A DNA stretch of 64,000 nt from an uncultured Shimia sp. (GTDB lineage: Bacteria; Pseudomonadota; Alphaproteobacteria; Rhodobacterales; Rhodobacteraceae): positions 172,740-236,739 of the forward strand of contig NZ_CANLRL010000006.1 of assembly GCF_947493595.1 (NCBI RefSeq). Direction: 5' to 3'. Position numbers and translations under genes: made by a program. Positions 43,655 through 51,002 of the stretch are shown piece by piece. The first letter of the stretch is position 1; every line of letters starts with the position of its first letter. The notes under the pieces are model-generated. The model searched no databases, was not told the DNA's origin, and saw only the letters and a list, made by a program, of their open reading frames with translations.

Positions 43655-44383
43655 ATGCCCAACCGCACCCGCCCTTTGCTGGCCGTCCTGATTGATGCTG
43701 ACAACATCCCCGCCAAACACGCCGCCGCCATCCTGAAGGAAATCACCGCCTTTGGAGAACCCGCCCTGCGCCGGGTATATGGCGACTGGGCGTCCCCCTC
43801 ATTGCAAAGCTGGCTTGAGCCAGTGCGCACCCTTGGTCTTATTGCGCACCAGGAGTCCGCCAACACCAAAGGCAAAAACGCTTCAGACATTGGCCTTGTA
43901 ATCGACGCCATGGACATCCTGCATTCCAGTCGTTTTGACGGTTTTGTCCTGGTCAGCTCCGACAGCGACTTCACCGCGCTCGCAAGTCGTATCCGCGAAC
44001 AGGGGCTCAGCGTCTTTGGCATCGGAGAACAGAAAACCCCAGAAAGCCTGCGCAACGTCTGCAACCGCTTCATTCTGGTTGAAAACATCGTGGAGCCGGA
44101 ACCCAAGCCAACCACAGATTCCGCAACCTCTGGAAAACGCCCCACCAAAGAAGCCGCTCCGCTGATACGTGCTGCCATGGACAAAATTGATCAAGATGGC
44201 GAATGGTTCTCGCTGGGCCAGATCGGCCAAAAGATTGCCGAAATGCAATCAGACTTCGACAGCCGCACCTACGGCCACGCCAAGCTCAGCGACCTTGTAA
44301 AAAGCCTTACGCAATTCAAAACCCGAAAAACCAGCGGCAACGGAAACCAAATCGAAGTCGCCTTGAACGCCAAGAATAAATAA
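43655..44383 (+). CDS. NYN-domain (LabA-like PIN) protein with C-terminal OST-HTH/LOTUS domain
   Basis: The 242-residue protein has an N-terminal NYN nuclease domain with the acidic residues expected of a PIN-like metal site: LIDADN at 13-18, KNASDIGLVIDAMD near 72-85 and VSSDSDFTALASRIREQG near 102. A linker (EPEPKPTTDSATSGKRP) leads to an OST-HTH/LOTUS-like domain (LIRAAMDKIDQDGEWFSLGQIGQKI onward), a module thought to bind RNA. The combination suggests an RNA-cleaving enzyme; the target is unknown. The next gene, 87 bases downstream on the same strand, is an ATPase. Confidence 0.85.
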   Translation: MPNRTRPLLAVLIDADNIPAKHAAAILKEITAFGEPALRRVYGDWASPSLQSWLEPVRTLGLIAHQESANTKGKNASDIGLVIDAMDILHSSRFDGFVLVSSDSDFTALASRIREQGLSVFGIGEQKTPESLRNVCNRFILVENIVEPEPKPTTDSATSGKRPTKEAAPLIRAAMDKIDQDGEWFSLGQIGQKIAEMQSDFDSRTYGHAKLSDLVKSLTQFKTRKTSGNGNQIEVALNAKNK

Positions 44384-44470
44384 CGGCGCCGTCAATGGCG
44401 CATCAAAGGGTATTCCAAAGTACTCCACATTAGATTACCCTACCGCCACGCCAATTACCGCAGGATACCC

Positions 44471-45583
44471 ATGTCCACTGATCACCACATCCCGCGCCCC
44501 TTTGAGGCAGAACAAGTCGCCAGCCTGCTGAACCCCGATCCCTTGGTGGGCGAAAGCGCTGGGCTGTTCCTTGCCGCCCCGCGTCGCACGGGCAAAAGCA
44601 CTTTCCTGCGCCGCGACCTCGCCCCGCTTCTGGAACAGCAAGGCAAATGCGTGCTTTATGTGGACCTCTGGGCCGACCGCAGCTCGGATCCGGCCAAGTT
44701 GATCACCGCCTGCCTGGCCACTGCGCTCAAAGACAACGACAGCCTGATCGCCAAGCTGCACCGCAACGTGCCGTTTACATCCGTCGGCGCGCTGGGCTTT
44801 AGCGTGAACCTGAAATCGGCAGGTCAATGGCAAGGCACCATCCCCGACGCGCTCCTGCTGCTGTGTGAGGCCACCCAAAAAGACGTGGTGCTGATCATCG
44901 ACGAAGCCCAGCAAAGCCTCGCCACCGAGGCGGGCAAAAACGCCATGTTTGCCCTCAAAGCCGCCCGCGACGCAGTGAACCAATCCGGCCTGGCCAACCG
45001 GCTCTATCTGGTGATGACAGGTTCCCACCGTGACAAGCTCGCCGCACTCATCCACGACCAACAAGCCCCGTTCTTTGGTGCCCGCGTGCGTGACTTCCCC
45101 ACATTGGGCAGCAGCTACAGCACCGCCCTGACCCACCGCATCAACACCCGCCTCGCGCCGGATGCCCAACTCACCGCCGCCACCGTCGACGCGGTGTTTG
45201 ACGACCTCGGCCGCCGCCCGGAAATCCTCACCGATTGCCTGCGCGATCTGATCCTGGAACCCACCGCTGGCGACGAAGCATTGCGCATCATCGCGTTGCG
45301 CAAGAAGCACCAGATGCGCGAAGCCCTGCTGGCCGAAATCAGCACGCTCACCAAGCTGCAGCAGGCGCTTTTGCGCAAAATGGCCACCGAAGGCATCCAG
45401 TTCTCCCCCTACACCGACGCCACCCGCCAGGCCCTCGCCGGTCCGGACCGGAAAGCCTACTCCAAGGGCGGCGTGCAAAAGGCACTGGACGTTCTGCGCG
45501 ACCGCGGCCTTGTTTGGCGGCCAAGTTTTGGCAACTACGTGCTGGAAAACGCCGACTTGGCGCAGGCCCTGCGGGGCGAATAA
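44471..45583 (+). CDS. AAA/STAND-like ATPase
   Basis: The 370-residue protein has Walker A APRRTGKSTFLRRDL near residues 35-50, Walker B DVVLIIDEAQQSL near 138-150 and a sensor-like LYLVMTGSHRDKLAAL near 180. A C-terminal winged-helix-like region (LTKLQQALLRKMATEGIQFSPYTDATRQAL, then VQKALDVLRDRGLVWRP) ends it. It resembles archaeal-type AAA (ORC/NACHT-like) ATPases of unknown role. AGGA lies nine bases before the ATG. It follows the NYN-LOTUS gene on the same strand and ends 6 bases before the convergent MerR gene. Confidence 0.82.
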   Translation: MSTDHHIPRPFEAEQVASLLNPDPLVGESAGLFLAAPRRTGKSTFLRRDLAPLLEQQGKCVLYVDLWADRSSDPAKLITACLATALKDNDSLIAKLHRNVPFTSVGALGFSVNLKSAGQWQGTIPDALLLLCEATQKDVVLIIDEAQQSLATEAGKNAMFALKAARDAVNQSGLANRLYLVMTGSHRDKLAALIHDQQAPFFGARVRDFPTLGSSYSTALTHRINTRLAPDAQLTAATVDAVFDDLGRRPEILTDCLRDLILEPTAGDEALRIIALRKKHQMREALLAEISTLTKLQQALLRKMATEGIQFSPYTDATRQALAGPDRKAYSKGGVQKALDVLRDRGLVWRPSFGNYVLENADLAQALRGE

Positions 45584-45589
45584 TCCGCC

Positions 45590-46006
45590 TTAATGCTCAT
45601 CCAGGCACAGATCGTGATCCGCCAGCGAGGCCATCACATAACATTCCCCGGTCGTGCCATCGCCATGACAGCCAGCGACCAAGCGCTGTAGCTCCGCCTG
45701 CAACCGGTTCAGGCGTGCAATTTTGCTTTGCACCGCCAGCAACTGCGCCTGCGCCAGGTCTCCCGCCTCCGCACAAGTGCAATCCGGATGGTCCTGCAAT
45801 TCCAGTAACTTGGTAATGGCCTCTATCGAAAACCCAAGATCGCGGGCATGTTTGACAAATCCCAATCGCTGCAGACCTTCCACCCCATAGCGCCGCTGGT
45901 TCCCGCCGGTACGCTCCGGCGCGGGCAACAGGCCAATCTCTTCGTAGTAACGAATGGTCGGCACTTTCACGCCCGTCCGTGTCGACAGCTGGCCAATGGA
46001 AAACAT
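45590..46006 (-). CDS. MerR-family metal-responsive regulator (ZntR/CueR-like)
   Basis: The 138-residue protein has the MerR winged helix (FSIGQLSTRTGVKVPTIRYYEEIGLLP, residues 2-28), a dimerisation helix and a Cys/His-rich C-terminal half: DCTC near 77, GCHGDG near 112, ECYVM and a DLCLDEH tail. This resembles zinc/cadmium-type sensors. MerR proteins twist long-spacer promoters to activate them. A promoter with a 19-bp spacer and a perfect palindrome lies in the divergent gap and points at the transglutaminase-like gene. Confidence 0.9.
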   Translation of the reverse strand: MFSIGQLSTRTGVKVPTIRYYEEIGLLPAPERTGGNQRRYGVEGLQRLGFVKHARDLGFSIEAITKLLELQDHPDCTCAEAGDLAQAQLLAVQSKIARLNRLQAELQRLVAGCHGDGTTGECYVMASLADHDLCLDEH

Positions 46007-46028
46007 CCCTAAACCCCCCTAAACCCCC

Positions 46029-46059
46029 TTGAACCTCTAGTCACTAGAGGTCGTATATC
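46029..46059 (+). promoter_or_regulatory. MerR-type promoter and operator driving the transglutaminase-like gene
   Basis: -35 TTGAAC (46029-46034) and -10 TATATC (46054-46059) are separated by 19 bp, the over-long spacing typical of MerR-activated promoters. Between them lies a perfect 8-bp palindrome ACCTCTAG-TCA-CTAGAGGT (46033-46051). It reads toward the transglutaminase-like gene, whose ATG follows about 30 bases later. A short CCCCCTAAA repeat precedes the site. Confidence 0.85.
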
Positions 46060-46088
46060 GAGTGGGACCCGAACGAAAGCGATTCGAC

Positions 46089-46844
46089 ATGTTCCACTCT
46101 GATGACCTGCAACCGACCCCAATGCTGGACTTCAACACCCCGGCCATTCAGACTTTGATACGGGCACGCAACTGGCGTGACCTGCCGCCGAGCGAGCGCA
46201 TCGGCGCGGCTTATGATTTTGTGCGCAATGAGATCAAATTTGGCTACAACACCCGCGACACGCTGCCCGCCTCCGCCGTGCTGCAAGACGGCTATGGCCA
46301 GTGCAACACCAAAGCGACCCTGCTGATGGCGCTGCTACGTGCGCTGGATGTGCCCTGCCGCCTGCACGGCTTCACCATCGACAAAAGCCTGCAACGCGGC
46401 GTGGTGCCAGAAGCCGTATATTGGATGGCGCCACAAAACATCCTGCACAGCTGGGTCGAGGTGCAATTTGACGGCCAATGGCTCAACCTCGAAGGTTTCA
46501 TTCTGGATCAACAGGTGCTCGCCGCCCTGCAAGCCGCCTTCCCGGGCCGCAGTTCTCTCTGCGCCTACGGCGCTGGCACCGACTGCCTGCAAGCCCCGGA
46601 TGTGGAATGGCAGGAAACAGACACCTACATCCAGAAAACCGGCATCAATAACGACTTCGGAGTCTTTGCCAGCCCGGATGCCTTCTACGCCGCCCACCAA
46701 CAAGACCTGAATGGTCTACGCGGACTGCTCTACCGCAGCTTTATCCGGCACTGGATGAACCGACGGGTGCAAAACCTGCGCCAAGGCGTCGTGCCATCGA
46801 TCCCCGGAGGTCAGGACATTCTGAAACCGGACTTTGCCGGATGA
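46089..46844 (+). CDS. transglutaminase-like cysteine peptidase-fold protein
   Basis: The 251-residue protein has the transglutaminase-core Cys and His: Cys72 in DGYGQCNTKATLLMALLRAL and His120 in NILHSWVEVQFDGQWL. The third position, usually Asp, may be Glu135 (LNLEGF). No signal peptide is present. A GTG 27 bases upstream is in frame but overlaps the predicted transcription start, so the ATG is used. It is the direct target of a MerR-type promoter, which links it to metal or thiol stress. The reaction is unknown: bacterial homologues can act as peptidases, deglycosylases or phytochelatin-synthase-like enzymes. Confidence 0.82.
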   Translation: MFHSDDLQPTPMLDFNTPAIQTLIRARNWRDLPPSERIGAAYDFVRNEIKFGYNTRDTLPASAVLQDGYGQCNTKATLLMALLRALDVPCRLHGFTIDKSLQRGVVPEAVYWMAPQNILHSWVEVQFDGQWLNLEGFILDQQVLAALQAAFPGRSSLCAYGAGTDCLQAPDVEWQETDTYIQKTGINNDFGVFASPDAFYAAHQQDLNGLRGLLYRSFIRHWMNRRVQNLRQGVVPSIPGGQDILKPDFAG

Positions 46845-46857
46845 CACCTTAGGCCCC

Positions 46858-47481
46858 TTATTGGCGCGCGCCGTAGCGCGCCATAAACGTCTCCACAGCG
46901 CCATCAATCACATAATCGATCTCGTGTTGAGAAAACTTGGTCTGTACCCCGGTCACTTGCCGCAAAAACAGCCCCGCCTTGCACAGCTCGGCAAATTGAT
47001 CCGCCGCCAGGGCAAAATCATCCACCTCCAGCTCGCCACGCTCCTCAGCCATGACAAAAAACTCAATCAACCGGGTCTTCAGGATTCCCGGCCCGGTCTC
47101 ATAAAACTGCCGTCCGATATCAGGGAACCGATCGCCTTCAGACACACAGACGCGAAACATATTGCGCCCAAATTCCGACAGGATGATATCCATCAACCCC
47201 CGCCCGACGATGCCCAAGACCTCCGGCACAGGGCGCTCTAAATCCACCGATGCTTCCAAACTCTCAGCTTGCAGCGTACATTCCCGCCTTGCCACTTCGG
47301 CAAACAGCATCCGCTTGTCCGGGAAGTAATTGTACAGCGTCGCCTTGGAAACGCCGGCCTTCTGCGCAATCACATCCATGCTCACGCTTTCAAAGCCGTG
47401 CGACATGAACAACGCCCGCGCGCTGTCCACCACCTGTGCAAACTTGCGCCCCTTTTTCAGGATGGCCACAGTGTCGGTCAT
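46858..47481 (-). CDS. TetR/AcrR-family regulator
   Basis: The 207-residue protein has a TetR N-terminal helix-turn-helix: ARALFMSHGFESVSMDVIAQKAGVSKATLYNYFPDKRMLFAEVARRE over residues 20-66. The C-terminal domain resembles the AcrR C-terminal class (GLMDIILSEFGRNMFRVCVSEGDRFPDIGRQFYETG). The start chosen has GAGAG upstream; a longer frame adds 30 non-conserved residues. It converges with the transglutaminase-like gene and is divergent from mbfA, so mbfA or itself are candidate targets besides Irr control. Confidence 0.88.
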   Translation of the reverse strand: MTDTVAILKKGRKFAQVVDSARALFMSHGFESVSMDVIAQKAGVSKATLYNYFPDKRMLFAEVARRECTLQAESLEASVDLERPVPEVLGIVGRGLMDIILSEFGRNMFRVCVSEGDRFPDIGRQFYETGPGILKTRLIEFFVMAEERGELEVDDFALAADQFAELCKAGLFLRQVTGVQTKFSQHEIDYVIDGAVETFMARYGARQ

Positions 47482-47586
47482 AAATCTCTCATAGGCTGTT
47501 CCGGCCTCCCGGGGAGTGTGATGGGTACAATACACCGCCCCATTCCATTGCGGCAAGCGCTTGCACCTCACAAAAGGGTATGCAAA

Positions 47587-47603
47587 TTTAGAATTATTCT
47601 AAA
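47587..47603 (+). promoter_or_regulatory. Irr-type iron control element (ICE) of mbfA
   Basis: TTTAGAAT-T-ATTCTAAA is a perfect 17-bp palindrome that fits the ICE motif bound by Irr in alphaproteobacteria. It ends one base before the CTGGAG ribosome site and 12 bases before the mbfA ATG, so a bound Irr would block initiation or elongation. Irr repression of mbfA under low iron is known in Bradyrhizobium and Agrobacterium. Confidence 0.82.
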
Positions 47604-47615
47604 CTGGAGTTGATT

Positions 47616-48590
47616 ATGCGCTTTCTGCCGTCCCGCAAACGCCTCAGAGATCTCAGCGAACAGGAAATCCTCGCGCTGGCCATTGCCTCGGAAGAAGACG
47701 ACGCCCGCATCTACCGCAGCTTTGCCCAACACCTGCGCACCGATTACCCGGCCTCCGCCGCCGTGTTTGAGGATATGGCCGCAGAGGAAGACAGCCACCG
47801 GCAGTCCCTGATTGATCAACATCGCGCCCGCTTTGGTGACACCATTCCCTTGATCCGCCGCGAACATGTCGCCGGATTTCACAGCCGCGCCCCTCTGTGG
47901 CTGACAGCCAACCTGTCGCTGGAAGCCATCCGTGCCCAGGCCGCTGGCATGGAGCAAGACGCGGAACACTTCTACCTCAATGCCATGAAACAGGTCAGCC
48001 ACGCGGACACCCGCAAGCTGCTGGGCGATCTGGCCGCTGCCGAAGCGGGCCACCAAAACACCGCAGTTGAGATGGCGGAAAAGCACCTCGACGCCGCCGC
48101 ACGCGATGAAGAAAACGACAAAGCCAACCGTCAGTTCCTACTGACATGGGTGCAACCCGGCCTTGCGGGGCTGATGGACGGATCAGTCTCCACCCTCGCG
48201 CCAATCTTTGCCACCGCCTTTGCCACGCAAGACACGTACACCACATTCCTCGTGGGCCTTGCCGCCTCTGTCGGCGCGGGCATCTCCATGGGCTTTACCG
48301 AGGCCGCCAGTGACGACGGAGAACTCTCCGGACGTGGCTCCCCGGTCAAACGCGGCTTTGCCTCCGGCATCATGACAACTTTGGGCGGCTTGGGCCACGC
48401 GCTGCCCTATCTGATCACCGATTTCTGGACCGCCACCATCATCGCTTTCATCGTGGTGTTCATCGAACTTTGGGCCATCGTGTGGATTCAGAACCGCTTT
48501 ATGAAAACCCCCTTTGGCCGCGCCACGTTCCAGGTTGTGCTTGGCGGCGCTTTGGTCTTTGCCGCAGGCGCTCTGATTGGCGGCGGCTAA
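47616..48590 (+). CDS. mbfA: MbfA-like iron exporter (rubrerythrin + VIT1 domains)
   Basis: MbfA is an inner-membrane protein that exports iron and protects from iron and peroxide stress. The 324-residue protein has an N-terminal erythrin/ferritin-like domain with di-iron motifs (AIASEEDDARIYRSF, FEDMAAEEDSHRQSL, GMEQDAEHFYLNAM, LAAAEAGHQ; residues ~25-150). A VIT1-type membrane domain follows (QPGLAGLMDGSVSTLAPIFATAFA, SVGAGISMGFTEAASDDGE). The ATG used has CTGGAG six bases upstream; a TTG two codons earlier is also in frame. A perfect Irr-type palindrome covers the leader. Confidence 0.92.
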   Translation: MRFLPSRKRLRDLSEQEILALAIASEEDDARIYRSFAQHLRTDYPASAAVFEDMAAEEDSHRQSLIDQHRARFGDTIPLIRREHVAGFHSRAPLWLTANLSLEAIRAQAAGMEQDAEHFYLNAMKQVSHADTRKLLGDLAAAEAGHQNTAVEMAEKHLDAAARDEENDKANRQFLLTWVQPGLAGLMDGSVSTLAPIFATAFATQDTYTTFLVGLAASVGAGISMGFTEAASDDGELSGRGSPVKRGFASGIMTTLGGLGHALPYLITDFWTATIIAFIVVFIELWAIVWIQNRFMKTPFGRATFQVVLGGALVFAAGALIGGG

Positions 48591-48615
48591 CCCTCTCAAC
48601 AGCGCTTCATTTGAC

Positions 48616-48667
48616 CTAAAATATCCCGGGGAGACATGCGCCTGCGCATGTCAGGGGCAGCGCCCCT
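48616..48667 (-). repeat. composite intergenic repeat, copy 3 (reverse orientation)
   Basis: Read on the minus strand: AGGGGC-GCT-GCCCCT hairpin (48653-48667), perfect hairpin GACATGCGC-AG-GCGCATGTC (48633-48652), then TCCCCGGGATATTTTAGG. Same part order as the copy at 17567. It fills most of the gap between mbfA and the AEC carrier gene. Confidence 0.65.
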
Positions 48668-48710
48668 CTCCGCCATTTGCCAACATGCCCAAACCTGCTA
48701 AGGCTGGCGC

Positions 48711-49640
48711 ATGTTGGCAATCTTTCTGAAAACACTGCCGTTTTTTGCGATCATCGGCCTGGGCTACTGGGCCGGGCGCACCCGCTTCTTTTCTGCGGAA
48801 GCCACAGCCTATCTCACCAAGTTTGTCTTCTACTTTGCCCTTTCGGCAATGCTTTTCCGGTTTTCCGCCAATCTCAGCCTTGCCGAAGTGCTCAACTGGC
48901 GCCTCATTGGCGGCTACCTCATGGGCTGTCTCGCCGTTTACGGCCTCGCCACGCTTGTGGCCATGCTGCGCAAACAGGACATCGCCACCGCCGCGGTTGA
49001 GGCGCAATGCGCCACCATTGGCAACGTCGGCTTCCTCGGCGTGCCGATGCTGACACTCTTGATGGGGTCGGAGGCGATTGGCCCGGTGATGATGGTGCTG
49101 GCGGTGGACCTGATTGTCTTCTCCAGCCTGATTGTGATCCTGATCACCGGCAGCCGCGACGGCCGCATGCATATCGGCGTGCTCAAAACCGTGACCCTTG
49201 GCCTGCTGCGCAACCCGATGATTGTCGCCATCTCGCTTGGCTTTGTCTGGTCCGCCCTAGAGATCCCGATCCCGGACCCGCTGAACGAATTCCTCGCCAT
49301 CCTGGGCGGCGCAGCCACCCCCGGCGCGCTGTTTGCCATCGGCGCCTCACTGGCAGGCAAATCCGCTGAACGGGTTGAGGTGGCGCTCTGGCTCACCTTT
49401 GCCAAGCTGATCCTGCACCCGCTGTGTGTTGCCATCGCCGTGTTGTGGCTGCTGCCCATCGACACCTATTCCGCCTCCGTTGTGATCGCCGCTGCCGCAC
49501 TCCCCGTGGCCGGAAACGTCTACATGCTGGCGCAACACTACGGCGTAGCGCCACACCGCGCATCGGCGGCAATCCTCTTCTCTACCGTGATCTCCATCGC
49601 CACCGTCAGCGTTGTGATTGCATGGGTCTCCCAACTCTGA
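48711..49640 (+). CDS. AEC (auxin efflux carrier) family transporter
   Basis: The 309-residue protein has about ten hydrophobic segments with the AEC family pattern: FFAIIGLGYWAGRTRFFSAEATAYLTKFVFYFALSAMLFRF at the N terminus, QCATIGNVGFLGVPMLTLLMG near residue 105 and LGGAATPGALFAIGASLAG near 210. Bacterial members move malate, malonate or other organic acids; the substrate here is unknown. AAGG precedes the ATG. fghA follows after 39 bases, and the two may be co-transcribed. Confidence 0.9.
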   Translation: MLAIFLKTLPFFAIIGLGYWAGRTRFFSAEATAYLTKFVFYFALSAMLFRFSANLSLAEVLNWRLIGGYLMGCLAVYGLATLVAMLRKQDIATAAVEAQCATIGNVGFLGVPMLTLLMGSEAIGPVMMVLAVDLIVFSSLIVILITGSRDGRMHIGVLKTVTLGLLRNPMIVAISLGFVWSALEIPIPDPLNEFLAILGGAATPGALFAIGASLAGKSAERVEVALWLTFAKLILHPLCVAIAVLWLLPIDTYSASVVIAAAALPVAGNVYMLAQHYGVAPHRASAAILFSTVISIATVSVVIAWVSQL

Positions 49641-49679
49641 CATCGTGGTCCGTGACCCTTTTGGCAGGAGGCCAACCCC

Positions 49680-50513
49680 ATGGAAATCATCTCAGAAAAT
49701 CGCGCCTTTGGCGGCACCCAAGGCGTGTACAGTCACAATTCCCACAGCACCCGCTGTGAGATGACCTTTGGCCTGTTCCTGCCCGAAGAAGCCCAAATGG
49801 GCCCCGTGCCAGTGATCTGGTATCTCTCCGGCCTGACCTGCACCCATGAAAACGCCATGACCAAGGCCGGTGCGCAGCAATGGGCCGCCGAACAAGGCGT
49901 CGCGCTGGTCTTCCCGGACACCTCGCCCCGCGGAGACTCCGTCGCGGACGACCCGTCGTATGACCTCGGCAAAGGCGCGGGCTTTTATGTGAATGCCACC
50001 CAAACGCCGTGGACCCCACATTACAACATGTGGGACTACATCACCGAAGACCTGCCCTCCTTACTACAAGAGAAGTTCCCGCTCGATCTGTCGCGCCAAT
50101 CCATCATGGGCCATTCCATGGGCGGCCACGGTGCGCTGACCATGGCCATGTCCCTGCCCGGCCGCTTCCGCTCCGTGTCGGCCTTTGCGCCCATCGCCAA
50201 CCCAACCGCGTCCGACTGGGGCCGCAAACAGCTCAGCGCTTATCTCGGCAACGACGAAGCCGCCTGGGCCGCCCATGACGCCACGCTCTTGATGAAAGCA
50301 AACGGCTTTGACGGCCCTGTGCTGGTTGACACCGGTACCAGTGACCAGTTCATCGACCTGCTGCGCCCCGAAGCGCTGGCCGAAGCCGCCAATGCCCGCC
50401 GCCAAGAAGCCACTCTGCGCCTGCAAAAAGGCTACGACCACAGCTATTTCTTTGTCTCCACCTTCATGGAAGAGCACATCGCCTTCCACGCCGAAGCGCT
50501 CTATGCAGACTAA
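49680..50513 (+). CDS. fghA: S-formylglutathione hydrolase
   Basis: FghA releases formate and glutathione from S-formylglutathione, the second step of glutathione-dependent formaldehyde oxidation after FrmA. The 277-residue alpha/beta hydrolase has the esterase D pattern: VPVIWYLSGLTCTHENAMTKAGAQ near residue 42, DTSPRG, the nucleophile Ser in SIMGHSMGGHGALT near 147, DTGTSDQF with the Asp near 223 and GYDHSYFF with the His near 257. AGGAGG precedes the start. The YaiI-type gene follows 15 bases downstream. Confidence 0.95.
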   Translation: MEIISENRAFGGTQGVYSHNSHSTRCEMTFGLFLPEEAQMGPVPVIWYLSGLTCTHENAMTKAGAQQWAAEQGVALVFPDTSPRGDSVADDPSYDLGKGAGFYVNATQTPWTPHYNMWDYITEDLPSLLQEKFPLDLSRQSIMGHSMGGHGALTMAMSLPGRFRSVSAFAPIANPTASDWGRKQLSAYLGNDEAAWAAHDATLLMKANGFDGPVLVDTGTSDQFIDLLRPEALAEAANARRQEATLRLQKGYDHSYFFVSTFMEEHIAFHAEALYAD

Positions 50514-50528
50514 GAAAGACCTCTACCT

Positions 50529-50981
50529 ATGACTGCCATCTACGTGGATGCCGACGCCTGCCCAGTGAAAGCCGAAGTCGAGCGCGTTGGCACCCGCCAC
50601 AAAGTGAAAATCTACGTCGTCTCCAACGGCGGCTTGCGCCCGTCGCAAAACCCGCTGGTGGAAAACGTGATTGTGCCCGAAGGCCCCGATGTGGCCGACA
50701 TGTGGATCGCCGACCGTGCGACTGCAGGCGACGTGGTCATCACCGGCGACATCCCTCTGGCAGCCAAATGTGTGGAAAGCGGCGCGCGCGTACTAAAACA
50801 CAACGGCGAGGCCCTCACGGCGGCCAACATCGGTAACGTGCTGGCCACCCGTGACCTCATGGCGGATTTGCGCGCCGCTGACCCGTTCCGCCAAGGCGGC
50901 GGCAAAGGCTTCACCAAAGCTGACCGCTCGCGGTTTCTGGAAGCGCTCGAACGGGAACTGCGGGCCGCAGCACGGGACTGA
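50529..50981 (+). CDS. YaiI/YqxD family protein (DUF188)
   Basis: The 150-residue protein matches DUF188, a PIN-like fold: [21 protein letters not shown] at the N terminus, [35 protein letters not shown] near residue 57 and the C-terminal [26 protein letters not shown]. The conserved acidic residues suggest a metal-dependent nuclease, but no activity is established. It lies 15 bases after fghA on the same strand and converges with the serine hydrolase gene. Confidence 0.9.
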   Translation: MTAIYVDADACPVKAEVERVGTRHKVKIYVVSNGGLRPSQNPLVENVIVPEGPDVADMWIADRATAGDVVITGDIPLAAKCVESGARVLKHNGEALTAANIGNVLATRDLMADLRAADPFRQGGGKGFTKADRSRFLEALERELRAAARD

Positions 50982-51002
50982 CCGCGGCCCGAAGCACTGC
51001 AC

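Noticed and set aside
46062..46088. GTG start for the transglutaminase-like gene
   Set aside because: It lies only a few bases after the predicted -10 element, at or before the transcription start.
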